Shown: positions 56,049-64,000 of the stretch, in pieces
Layout of the letters: each line of letters starts with the position of its first letter
Position numbering within the stretch: the stretch's first letter is position 1
Assembly (NCBI GenBank): GCA_001421185.1
Contig: LJKK01000134.1
Span: 40,047 to 104,046, forward strand
Length of the DNA: 64,000 bases
Source: Methanomassiliicoccales archaeon RumEn M1
GTDB taxonomy: Archaea > Thermoplasmatota > Thermoplasmata > Methanomassiliicoccales > Methanomassiliicoccaceae
Direction of reading: 5' to 3'
Position numbers and translations under genes: made by a program
The notes under the pieces: model-generated
What the model was told of the DNA's origin: nothing
Seen by the model: the letters and a program-made list of their open reading frames with translations, nothing else
The model's database searches: none

Positions 56049-56492
56049 TTACTCTAGTTCGATTTTCCCTTTTCTGCCCTTGGTGATGTCAAGGCCGAAA
56101 TCGGTCTGCTTGGTGTAGCAGTCGGTGAGCTTCAGCTGAGTGCCGATCTCGATGTTCATGTTCTCTGGTAGCTCTACATCCTCGTCCCACAACGTGAGGC
56201 GGCAGGTACCGGTCTCATCCTCCACGTTGATGTTCCTTACCTTGCCCTCTCCTCCGGTCCTCTTCTGGAAAGTCTTGGTGTCGTTGATGCGAGTGACCTT
56301 GACCACTACAGATACCTCTTCCTTGTCCCCGAGATCGGCGATCTTCTTGATGGGTGCCATTATGTTACCTCCTTCTTCTCTGGCGATTCGGCGGAGAACC
56401 TCATCATTGAGCAGGTCGCCGAACTCCCGGCGAAGTTCCGCCACCCTGTCCTCAAGGTCCTCGTCCATGTCATCTCTGACCATGGTCGTCAA
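56049..56492 (-). CDS. Single-stranded DNA-binding protein, RPA-like OB fold
   Basis: A 147-residue protein with one OB fold of the archaeal RPA type. A helical head (DLEDRVAELRREFGDLLNDEVLRRIAREEGG) precedes MAPIKKIADLGDKEEVSVVVKVTRI, TFQKRTGGEGKVRNINVEDETG and CRLTLWDEDVELP. Single-OB proteins of this length may act alone or with longer RPAs. A ribosome-binding site ahead of the internal Met (MAPIKK) allows a shorter product. It is divergent from two serine recombinases across an AT-rich spacer. Confidence 0.85.
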   Translation of the reverse strand: MTTMVRDDMDEDLEDRVAELRREFGDLLNDEVLRRIAREEGGNIMAPIKKIADLGDKEEVSVVVKVTRINDTKTFQKRTGGEGKVRNINVEDETGTCRLTLWDEDVELPENMNIEIGTQLKLTDCYTKQTDFGLDITKGRKGKIELE

Positions 56493-56680
56493 CTTCTTAA
56501 ACGCTACTAGAAGCCATACGGTATATAATTATTACAATTATAGCAACCAGCATTTCTATAAAAGCATTTATTTTGAACGTTCTTCGGACAATGCTCTTAT
56601 TTGCTTAGGCCGATTACCCGCCGGGATGCAACTGAACGCTCAAACCTGGTCATCCAGGCATATCGTTTTGGAGGGATGCC
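56493..56680. other. AT-rich spacer between RPA-like and recombinase genes
   Basis: AT-rich divergent promoter region. The patch ggtatataattattacaattatag (about 56520-56543) probably holds box A elements. No recombination site could be recognised, although serine recombinases often act next to their own gene. Confidence 0.4.
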
Positions 56681-57508
56681 GTGCGCGCTGCCATCTACGC
56701 GCGTGTCTCCACTGACGACCAGGCCCGGGAAGGGTATAGCATACCGGACCAGCTCAAGCGTCTGAACGCGTACTGCAAGGCCAAGGGCTGGAAGGTGGCT
56801 GGAGAGTTCGTGGACGATGGCTACTCGGGACGGAACATCGACCGCCCAGCGTACCAGCGCATGTTGGAGCAGAGAGAGGACTGGGACGTCCTATTGGTCC
56901 TCAAGATGGACCGTATCCACAGGAACTCCCAGAATTTCGCGGCCATGATGGACCATCTCAATGCATGGAAGAAGCAGTTCAATTCCATGCAGGAGAAGTT
57001 CGACACCACCACCGCCATGGGCCGCTTCGTCATGGACACCATCCAGCGCATAGCGCAGCTGGAGAGCGAACAGATCGGGGAGCGCGTCAAGATCGGCATG
57101 GTGCAGAAGGCCAAGACCGCCTCTGGATACTTAGGCTCGGGCATCCCATACGGTTACGATATTGTGGAGGGGCGTCTCATCCCCATCGAGGCCGAGATGG
57201 AGGTCGTCGGGCACATCTACCGCGCATACATGTGCGGATGCTCCCTTTCAGAGATCGCACAGGGCCTCAACGAGAGGGGAACGCCCACCAAGAAAGGCAA
57301 GGTCTGGATGAAGCAAACGGTCAGCAGGATCCTTCGGAACCCTCTGTATGCCGGCTACGTGGTCTGGGACGACATCGTCTTCAGTCTCGGGCACACCGCC
57401 GTGGTCACTCCTGAGAGGTTCAACCTCATCCAGGAGCTGATGGAAAGGCGTCGACGGGACCCCGGCTGCGCCCCAGCCCACCGCCGGGTGGAGGCCGCGA
57501 ATGTATAG
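56681..57508 (+). CDS. Serine recombinase, short form (first of tandem pair)
   Basis: A 275-residue site-specific recombinase. The catalytic domain has IYARVSTDDQAREGYS (nucleophile Ser in RVS), then FVDDGYSGRNIDRPAYQRML, DVLLVLKMDRIHRN and GRFVMDTIQRIAQLESEQIGERV. A recombinase domain follows (PYGYDIVEGRLIP, LNERGTPTKKGKVWMKQTVSRILRNPLYAGY). It stops where large serine recombinases usually carry a zinc ribbon and coiled coil. A paralogue begins within its last eight bases. The pair may work as a hetero-oligomer. Its target is unknown. Confidence 0.88.
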   Translation: MRAAIYARVSTDDQAREGYSIPDQLKRLNAYCKAKGWKVAGEFVDDGYSGRNIDRPAYQRMLEQREDWDVLLVLKMDRIHRNSQNFAAMMDHLNAWKKQFNSMQEKFDTTTAMGRFVMDTIQRIAQLESEQIGERVKIGMVQKAKTASGYLGSGIPYGYDIVEGRLIPIEAEMEVVGHIYRAYMCGCSLSEIAQGLNERGTPTKKGKVWMKQTVSRILRNPLYAGYVVWDDIVFSLGHTAVVTPERFNLIQELMERRRRDPGCAPAHRRVEAANV

Positions 57509-58316
57509 GGTCGCTATTTATACTCGTGTCTCTACGGACGATCAGGCCGAGGAAGGTTATTCGCTCGAGGCCCAGATGGAGCGGCTGGAAGCATACTGCG
57601 AGGCCCAGGGTTGGGAAGTGGCGGGGAGGTACGTCGACGAAGGCTTCACTGGCAGGTCCACAAGGCGACCGGCCTACCAACGCATGATGCAGGAACGGGA
57701 GAAATGGGACGCCATCCTGGTAATGAAGATGGACCGTATCCACCGCAACTCCAAGAACTTCATGATCATGATGGAGAACTTGGAGAAATGGGGGAAGAAG
57801 TTCTCATCCATGCAGGAAGAGCTGGACACCTCGTCGGCCATGGGCCGCTTCGTCGTCGACATCATCCAGCGCATAGCGCAGCTGGAGAGCGAACAGATAG
57901 GCGAGAGGACATACTCAGGCATGGCCCAGAAGGCCGAGACCGGAGGGATGCTGGGCTTCTACCCCCCGTTCGGCTATCTCGTAAAGGACAACGACATGGT
58001 CATCGTGGAAGAGGAGGCCATGGTGGTGAGGGAACTATTCTCCCGATACTGCGAGGGAGAGACCATGGCCGCCCTGGCCGAATCACTCAATGAGCGGGGC
58101 TTGAGGACAAGGAGGGGCCAGCAGTGGACGTTATACTCGATTCGCCACATACTCCACAACCCCGCCTACGCCGGTTACCGCCGTTGGGACGGGATCCTTG
58201 TCAAGAGCCAGCATCCCTCCATAATCGACGTGCAGACGTTCAACGCCGCCCAGGTGGTGGCGGCCGAAAGAACGAAGGATCCGCGCTTCAAGAGCGCGAA
58301 GATGCTGCCGGCCTGA
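57501..58316 (+). CDS. Serine recombinase, short form (second of tandem pair)
   Basis: A 271-residue paralogue of the preceding protein. It shares IYTRVSTDDQAEEGYSLEAQMERL, VDEGFTGRSTRRPAYQRMM, DAILVMKMDRIHRNSKNF and FVVDIIQRIAQLESEQIGE. The recombinase domain has LNERGLRTRRGQQWTLYSIRHILHNPAYAGY. It also ends before the usual zinc ribbon. The overlap with the first gene indicates translational coupling and equimolar production. Clear divergence from the first copy suggests specialised subunits rather than a recent duplication. Confidence 0.88.
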   Translation: MYRVAIYTRVSTDDQAEEGYSLEAQMERLEAYCEAQGWEVAGRYVDEGFTGRSTRRPAYQRMMQEREKWDAILVMKMDRIHRNSKNFMIMMENLEKWGKKFSSMQEELDTSSAMGRFVVDIIQRIAQLESEQIGERTYSGMAQKAETGGMLGFYPPFGYLVKDNDMVIVEEEAMVVRELFSRYCEGETMAALAESLNERGLRTRRGQQWTLYSIRHILHNPAYAGYRRWDGILVKSQHPSIIDVQTFNAAQVVAAERTKDPRFKSAKMLPA

Positions 58317-58355
58317 CCTCTATCTATATCAATCGACTGGGGGATTAGGGGCCAT

Positions 58356-59152
58356 ATGCCAGATAGATGGGTACTTCCCGATCGGAGCGCTGCCTTCAAG
58401 TGGTGCCAGAAACGGAACGAGCTAGGAATCTCCTGCATCCTGGACATCCTGGGCAGGTACAACAGGGACGAGGCCGAGGCAAAGGCCGCCCGTGCTGAAT
58501 ACATCTCCCTCCTGAACGACATATCTCGTTCCCGCCTACAAGCATCCATCTCGGTAAAGCCATCCACCCTGGGAGGTACCCTTAACAGAGAGACGGCGTT
58601 GAGACTATCGCAGGAGATCGCCGAGAGGGCGGCCGAGCTCAAGATCCCCTTTGAACTGGACATCGAGGGGCAGCGCATGATCGACCTTACGCTGGAGATG
58701 GCCGAGAATGCCGCCCGGTCCGGGCTTCCGGTCACAGTGGCCTTGCAAGCATACCTTCGACGCACCAGCCAGGACATCGATACCATGCTGGACGCGGGCG
58801 CCAAGATCCGTCTCGTCAAGGGCGCCTATACGGGCGACCTCTCGGATTTTGACATGATCCAGGAGGCGTTCAAGGACGCCGCTGAACAAATAATCGAATG
58901 GGACGTCCCGTTCTGCATCGGGACCCACGATCCAGACCTGATCGAGTGGGCCCGTAATCGCATCTCCGACAGGGACTTCCTTGAATATGCATTCCTCAAG
59001 GGTCTGGCCGATGAGACCAAGGAATGCATGGCCTCGAGGGATGGAACGTATCCGAGTATGTCCCCTTCGGAAAGAACAAGGAGGGGTACGAGACCCGGCG
59101 CAGGACCTATTTGGCCAAGCTCGCCGAGCTGGGCCGCTCGCCCGTGCCCTGA
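58356..59152 (+). CDS. Proline dehydrogenase, frame broken near 59039
   Basis: FAD-dependent oxidation of proline to pyrroline-5-carboxylate. About 266 residues if repaired. The (beta/alpha)8 pattern has SRLQASISVKPSTLGGTLN, PFELDIEGQRMIDLTLEMA, VTVALQAYLRRTSQDID, KIRLVKGAYTGDLSDFD and FCIGTHDPDLIEWA, all family-typical. The frame breaks at 59036-59042: one G added to CGAGGGATGG gives SRGWNVSEYVPFGKNKEGYETRRRTYLAKLAE and a stop at 59152. That tail includes the YETRRRTYL pattern that contacts the substrate carboxylate. No P5C dehydrogenase is adjacent. It lies 40 bases after the recombinases. Confidence 0.88.
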
Positions 59153-59468
59153 GCAGACCTCTTTCTACACCCCTCTATTTCCTGTAGAGATTCCATTAAA
59201 TGAGAACTTGTTGAGGGAGGCGCTCCGATTCTTCTGAGGTGGAAATCTACCAAAAAAAGCTCATCAGGTAGAAGTTTTGTAAATTTGATAATAATCCGCT
59301 ACATAGTTTTATCAGGCTTGAATGGCGGTATAAAATCTGATTGCTATCGGACTCATAGCAATCACCGAAGAGGAGGGCTCGGTCATCGCAGCGGTCATGA
59401 TCAGCCGCGCCGTCGAGCACATCGACCCGATGTTCCGGGCCTCGTATAACGGATATAGGAGGAAAAAA
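59153..59468. other. Spacer between proline dehydrogenase and membrane protein
   Basis: About 315 bases with no convincing gene. AT-rich patches near 59260-59300 may hold the promoter of the downstream membrane protein. Nothing else was recognised. Confidence 0.4.
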
Positions 59469-60050
59469 ATGGCGGAAGAATCGAACGTGCACGTAAAGGT
59501 CGCGATGGCCGATGTGATGGCGCTATTCGTCATAGCGTTCTTCACATTCTTGGTCGGTGGCCTTGGCCTAGGCGTATTTGGCCTCGACCAGTTGGCGATA
59601 CTCGTGGAGATCTCGATACCCGTTGGTATCTTGGTCCTTCTGGCGACTATCATCGCGTATTTGAACGAGAATGTACTGGGAACAGCTATCTTTGGCCCTC
59701 TGGCCGTATTCTTCCTGGTGTTCCAGTTCATTCCGCCGGACGCGTCCGGTATGCTTGCTTTGGTCTACATCGGCCTCGTGATCCTGATCGATGCGATACT
59801 ATCCCTGGCGCAGCCCGTCAGGCTGCTACCCATCGTACTGTTCATCGCCGCGATCGCCTTCTTTGTTACCGGTATCTGGTACAACGGAGGGCTGGCCGAC
59901 GAAACCTTGAGAATGGCCGCTGGCGCGCTGTGGATGATCTTCTCCCTGCTGGGTCTGTACCTGGGAACCGGCATAGTGCTGCTGGTCATGAAGGGAAAGC
60001 AGGTAGTTCCAATCGGCATTCCTGCCTCGCCAGCCGCATCCAAGGCCTAA
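59469..60050 (+). CDS. Six-helix integral membrane protein
   Basis: A 193-residue membrane protein with six hydrophobic segments, starting MAEESNVHVKVAMADVMALF and ending in a short Pro/Ala/Ser-rich tail. Topology and length resemble the acetate transporter (GPR1/FUN34/YaaH) group, but the NPAPLGL motif of that group is not visible, so I do not assign it. The ATG at 59469 is preceded by a purine-rich ggaggaaaaaa, which fixes the start. Function unknown. Confidence 0.65.
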   Translation: MAEESNVHVKVAMADVMALFVIAFFTFLVGGLGLGVFGLDQLAILVEISIPVGILVLLATIIAYLNENVLGTAIFGPLAVFFLVFQFIPPDASGMLALVYIGLVILIDAILSLAQPVRLLPIVLFIAAIAFFVTGIWYNGGLADETLRMAAGALWMIFSLLGLYLGTGIVLLVMKGKQVVPIGIPASPAASKA

Positions 60051-60836
60051 GCCGATCGCTAAACCAAGGGCCTTCGGGCCCGCTTCCTTTTCTTTTCATC
60101 GCGGTAACTCTATGCTCGAAGTCTTCGCAATTTTATGCTCGAATCATTATCTATTTTATGATGCATTCATCATCCTGTCATGCATGATCTATGGGTTTCC
60201 TTGCATGATCGGGCTCGATGCCTTGAGAACGTCACGGCCGAGGACGTGATTAGATGCAGTAGCGGGGGTGTGAGACCAACATTTTATGAAGTATCTGTTG
60301 TACGTTATGAATTATTGATGATTGCATTACATCAATTACTTTTTACTTCATTACCATGTTTGGCCACCTCGCGACCTTGGGAGTCTACTCTCCCATAAAT
60401 GCAGCTCCATAAACCGCGGTTGATGTGGTCATCACACCATCTTTTACGATCGCGACCTTGGTTGTAGGAGAGCCGTTCATTAAAATTATGGATGCATCCT
60501 CGATCCTTTAGGTATTGTAGGCGGTTCGTCATCGGACAGCCTTCGATCGTCATTCTTTAGTGTTATCCATTATAATATCTGATGTTACACCGTGTTATAT
60601 CGTGTACCGATGCTCAATGAGGGCGCTCGGCACCGGATCGAGCCGGGAAAGGCCCTCTTTCAATTTGATATTCGGGAGACCGTCGTTGACCATAATCTAC
60701 TATTATGGGGAACAAACTATTGTTATGCATAAAATGATTGATGATGTATGAAACTATAGATTCTATGAATTACATAAGAACAATTAATTACATAGAATCT
60801 ATTGTCGGCTCATCGAGACGTGAGGATGGGACGAAA
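60051..60836. other. AT-rich spacer
   Basis: About 790 bases, AT-rich, without a gene I can support. Short open frames occur (60180-60398 plus, 60332-60553 minus) but lack recognisable domains, start signals and core-like codon use. The phrase cgcgaccttgg occurs twice (near 60370 and 60450). It may contain decayed mobile DNA. Confidence 0.4.
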
Positions 60837-61001
60837 ATGAGCGACGAAGATCGAATCGACAGGACGAGCATACAGATCACCTCGGCAACTCGCGACCGCC
60901 TTTACCGCCTAAAGTTCCGTCGAACCTATGATCAATTTCTCGACGAGCTCTGCGATTTGTACGAGGAAAAGCACTCCGCCGAAGGTAAAACATCACCGTA
61001 A
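60837..61001 (+). CDS. Small protein, possible ribbon-helix-helix type
   Basis: A 54-residue protein starting MSDEDRIDRTSIQITSATRD, then RLYRLKFRRTYDQFLDELCDLYEE. A strand followed by two helices of this size is typical of small archaeal ribbon-helix-helix or antitoxin-like proteins. No toxin gene is adjacent. I prefer this Met over the upstream one at 60738, whose extension is Ile/Asn/Tyr-rich and AT-rich. Function is inferred only from pattern. Confidence 0.45.
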   Translation: MSDEDRIDRTSIQITSATRDRLYRLKFRRTYDQFLDELCDLYEEKHSAEGKTSP

Positions 61002-61173
61002 AACCCGCCTTAAGGCCTTCATTTTCTATTGTTTAGTATGAACGTAAAAATATAATGTAGATAACTACATTTGGATTAAATATTGATATCACTACATTAC
61101 ATTGAGCGTTCATAACGAAGTTCATAAGTGTTTATCGCCAGAGTTCGCCACTTAAGGATGTCAGATGTTCAGG

Positions 61174-61197
61174 CCTCATGAGCATCGGCTCATGAGG
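61174..61197. repeat. Perfect 10-bp hairpin
   Basis: CCTCATGAGC and GCTCATGAGG are perfect inverted repeats separated by ATCG. The hairpin lies just left of the transposase remnants. It could be a terminator, an IS end or a target site. Confidence 0.6.
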
Positions 61198-61229
61198 TTA
61201 TAAGTTCTGGGTAAAGAATAAAAGCGGCC

Positions 61230-62365
61230 TTCCGTTCGTTATCATCGCCAAAGTCAAACGGACCGAAAGGCCGCATTATACATCGGAACCGAATAGATTA
61301 AGGCTGCGGTCGGTCCGTCGATGTTTGGCGGGAACGTGAGCGACTGTCCCGCCGAAGAAGCAAGATCAACGTACGCATACCGGCACCGAACGACAACGTG
61401 ACGATGAGCATGGGCCACAAGGTCCTCGTTGACGCCGTGCTGTCGGACCTCGGCCTGGACGTGTTCCTCGATGGCCTGAAAAGAGATCAAGGCGAGAAGG
61501 TGTCCCGGGAAGTGTCGGCGCTGGTCGCCTGCTCGGCCGAGATGACCGGCATCTCCGTCAACCGCCTCGATCGTCTGCTGGACGACGAAACGGTTCGCGA
61601 GGAGCACGGACTGGGAGGCGGAGCCTCCCGATCCATATATCGCACGGTCGAGCGCATCGGCCGGAAGAGCGACGATATCGTCCGCTTCATCGGAGACGCG
61701 CTGAGGGCGAGGTACGGCGTAGGCATGGACACGGTGTTCATGGACTGGACGTCCATGTACTTCGAAGCGGAGCAGAACAAGTTCGTTCGTGTCGGCTACT
61801 CTCGCGATCACCGTCCCGACAGGCCGCAGGTGACGGTCGGACTGAGCGTCGACAAGGCATCGGGCATGCCGGTCGGACTGACGATCATGCCCGGCAACGT
61901 CGTGGACGTGACGCACTTCCGCGAGACGTTCGAACAGATACGTACGCTGCTGCCGGACGATGCCATGATCGTGTTCGACAACGGCGCGTACTCCAGGGAG
62001 AATGCGGCTCTGCTGGACAAGGGAGGATTTGGTTTCGTCACTCGTCTGCAGATGAACGCATCGGACGATGCGTTCGTTAAAGCTCATGAGAACGAGTTCG
62101 TCGAACTGGGCGAGGACATGTCATGCCTTGAGGTCCAAGGCAACCTCGGCCGCAAGAGGCTCATATTCCGCAGCATGAAGCTGCGCGACGAGACGTTTCT
62201 GAGATACCGTCGGAAGGCCGAGCGCGATTACGACGACATGGTGAACCTGAAAGCGGCCGTCGATGGAGGCCGGAGGCCGCGCAGGAAGTACCGCACCTCG
62301 AACTGCTTCGTCGACACCCGCCTCTCGTACGTCTTTCCGCTGGACGTCATGAGCCGAGGGGAGAA
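61230..62365 (+). pseudogene. IS1634-type transposase remnant
   Basis: Decayed DDE transposase of the IS4/IS1634 superfamily. The N-terminal segment PFVIIAKVKRTERPHYTS is in one frame from about 61230. The body reads from 61353, with AVLSDLGLDVFLDGLKRDQG, the first catalytic Asp in TVFMDWTSMYFEAEQ, the substrate-strand segment GYSRDHRPDRPQVTVGLSVD, and the second Asp in AMIVFDNGAYSRENAALL. It lacks the C-terminal region with the catalytic Glu. Near 62365 the open frame runs without interruption into an unrelated transposase. At least one frame break lies near 61340. The element cannot transpose on its own. Confidence 0.7.
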
Positions 62366-63349
62366 GAAAGTCATGGATATCGCCTCGAACGCTCTGGACG
62401 GGCGCTCGCAGTCATCGGTCAACCGCTTCCTACACAATAGGAAGTGGTCGGAGATGTTCCACCGCCTACGACTGGACGGAGCATGCTCGCGGCCGTTCGG
62501 GCGGAGTGCTGGTGATCGACGACACACTGATCGAGAAGAGCGGCCGCGAGATGGAAGGAACTGGATATCTGTATGATCACTCGCAACATCGCAACGTGTA
62601 GTGTCACTACTACGTGCCATCGATGTATTCCGACGGCGATGAGCGCGTTCCGTTGCACCTCGTACCGTATGTCAAGGAGGAGGCGCAGGCTTCCTCCTTA
62701 CGCGAGTTCAGAACGAAGAACGAGCTGGCCGTCGATCTGGTCGATAAAGCGCTCGAGCACGTTCGACCGCGAGTCGTCGTCTTCGACTCGTGGTACGGGT
62801 CGCAGGATATGATGAAGCACATCAGCTCTCGCGAACTGAAGTTCGTAACCGAGTCGAAGAGCAATCAGCTTCTTGACGACAACGGCAGGAAGCAGGTGCA
62901 CACGTATCTGGGTCGTCATCGGAACGAGCTCGTCGAGGTTGACACGGGAACCAAGTACCGCTTCGCTTACGAGTTCGTGAGCGAGATCAAGGGCGGTCTC
63001 GCGGTCAAGTTCGTGTTCCTGAAGCAGTGCCTTGGGGACAAGGCGTTGGTCCTCATGACCAACGCACTGGACGCGAGCGTCCAGGACGTCGTAAAGAATT
63101 ATAAGCGGCGGTGGGACATAGAGATATATTGCCGCGACTGCAAGCAATGCCTGGGAATGGGGAAGTACCAGGTCCGGTCGATCGACGTAGGAGTTGGTCA
63201 ATCTGGCCTATGCTCCCCTAAAAGGCATTGCCAGCAGTCATATTTTTCAGCACATCTTCCGCGGCGCCAATAGCATCGGCGCCATGTGCGAAGCGCTGAA
63301 GCGCTTCGCCGCTATCGATCTAAGGAAAGAATGGCGGGGTCGAGGGTGA
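62365..63349 (+). pseudogene. IS701-like transposase remnant with internal TAG
   Basis: Decayed DDE transposase of IS701-like type, joined to the preceding remnant. Segments are NALDGRSQSSVNRFLHNRKW, VLVIDDTLIEKSGREMEGTGY, VVVFDSWYGSQDMMKHISS, YKRRWDIEIYCRDCKQCLGM and, in a third frame, KGIASSHIFQHIFRGANS to a stop at 63349. Frame breaks (-1) lie near 62480, 62512 and 63198. An in-frame TAG at 62599-62601 interrupts HRNV/CHYYVPS. One break-free stretch runs 62614-63190. The left end of the original gene and its inverted repeats are not visible. Confidence 0.7.
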
Positions 63350-63430
63350 AAGTGCAAAAGCCTTGTTATTATATTATCATCCTGTATTATCATTGTTGCT
63401 AGGAGGGCCAATCAATAGGCATAGCATTAT
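63350..63430. promoter_or_regulatory. AT-rich promoter region of the 63431 gene
   Basis: The stretch ccttgttattatattatcat (about 63360-63379) is a plausible box A region before the ATG at 63431. Confidence 0.4.
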
Positions 63431-64000
63431 ATGTCCCGTAATATTTTTAACATTGTGATTGGTAAAGAAGAGGAACGCCTCGATCGCAGCACGGAGCCAA
63501 GGGCCAGCGGCAATGGGCCTCCACCTCGTCATTCACACATCGAAGGCGAGAAAGCGCCACGCCGAAAGAAGCGGATTAAAATTATTATTGTCGCCGTACT
63601 ATGCGCTATCATCGCCGCCGTAATGGTCTGGCCGATGGTGTCCGATCTCTTCCTGCCCCCTTCCCAGAGATTTATCGTAGTGGCCGATGACCTGGGGCCA
63701 GGCTGGTCGACCACAAAGCCCAGAAATATGAACGACCGAATTCTTGAGGCCGCCGACTCGGCAACCGTCCAGCTAGGTTTCGAGAACAGCTCTTCTTACA
63801 TTGATGGTAGATGCACGTTAATGATCTATTCAACGCGAGAACTGGCCGATGCTGCGTACCAGTCAGGTCTTGATAATATCCAATATGGCGTTCCGCAAAA
63901 TATCACGATCGGTGACAGGGCCGCATATATTCAAAGCTCCAATAACGATAGCTCTAACGTTCACCAGTTGATGGTGATGCAGAAGGGCTGCCCTGTAGAA
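63431..64000 (+). CDS. Single-pass membrane protein with DDLGPGWS motif, cut by window end
   Basis: Open from ATG 63431 to the edge, 190 residues visible. It has a charged head of about 50 residues with a basic PRRKKRIK stop, a membrane helix (IIIVAVLCAIIAAVMVWPMV), and an outer domain starting PPSQRFIVVADDLGPGWST. Then YIDGRCTLMIYSTRELADAAYQ and NITIGDRAAYIQSS follow. Every element has a counterpart in the protein at 30336-30983, including the CxxxxxxxS(T)xE(H/L) helix and the GDR strand. Function unknown. It lies directly beside the transposase remnants. Confidence 0.7.
   Translation, partial: MSRNIFNIVIGKEEERLDRSTEPRASGNGPPPRHSHIEGEKAPRRKKRIKIIIVAVLCAIIAAVMVWPMVSDLFLPPSQRFIVVADDLGPGWSTTKPRNMNDRILEAADSATVQLGFENSSSYIDGRCTLMIYSTRELADAAYQSGLDNIQYGVPQNITIGDRAAYIQSSNNDSSNVHQLMVMQKGCPVE

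Noticed and set aside
60180..60553. Two short open frames in the AT-rich spacer
   Set aside because: No start signals, no domains, atypical residues. Not enough to call genes.
1..64000. CRISPR arrays, cas genes, rRNA genes or further tRNAs
   Set aside because: No regularly spaced repeats, Cas-like proteins, rRNA segments or other T-arm/acceptor combinations were seen.

Overview
The window is archaeal chromosomal DNA, GC-rich over most of its length. The archaeal signature is consistent: a group II chaperonin (thermosome), DnaG-type primase, archaeal GluRS and AspRS, Trm1, an archaeal-type dihydroneopterin aldolase, class V fructose-1,6-bisphosphate aldolase/phosphatase, the Nre repair protein, an archaeal UbiD homologue, TATA boxes about 25 bases upstream of starts, and a tRNA-Ser(CGA) with a short intron at position 37/38. 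Gene content and composition suggest a euryarchaeon of the Thermoplasmata, possibly near Methanomassiliicoccales. That placement is inference: no methanogenesis, pyrrolysine or rRNA gene is present to confirm it.

Layout. 0-7 kb: cysteine synthesis and use (cysK end, cysE, cysS), a radical SAM protein, then a DtxR-FeoA regulator and FeoB iron transporter. 7-15 kb: a hemerythrin-like protein, two sensor kinases, gltX and a ubiD-family gene. 15-21 kb: purA, trm1, an NTPase, mptD, nadA and a LysE exporter. 21-27 kb: surface-glycan genes (flippase-like protein, GT2, epimerase, two related GT-C membrane proteins). 27-30 kb: RusA-like nuclease, hemerythrin-like protein, aspS. 31-33.5 kb: AT-rich island with a broken secreted protein and an IS5-type transposase. 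33.6-41 kb: ferredoxin, fbp-tpiA, a membrane-anchored phospholipase D-like protein, a GNAT, a Lon-like AAA+ ATPase without protease domain, and dnaG. 41.6-46 kb: a ubiquitin-like protein ending in GG, tRNA-Ser, a third hemerythrin-like protein, larE and larB, and a PolX-PHP protein whose catalytic residues are lost. 46-50 kb: a prenyl gene set (flavoprotein, UbiA, polyprenyl diphosphate synthase). 50-54 kb: nreA, an SPL-like radical SAM gene and the thermosome. 54-64 kb: accessory DNA with a secreted protein, an RPA-like protein, two tandem short serine recombinases, proline dehydrogenase, an AT-rich stretch, decayed IS1634/IS701-type transposases and the start of a membrane protein related to one at 30.3 kb.

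Thirteen frame breaks interrupt eleven otherwise well-conserved cellular genes. Every one is repaired by adding a single base, none by removing one. This points to systematic one-base deletions in the assembly, although two of the breaks fall at the same GAAGGCTGATG stop/start overlap and deserve a direct check. I annotate these genes as single loci and give the break positions.
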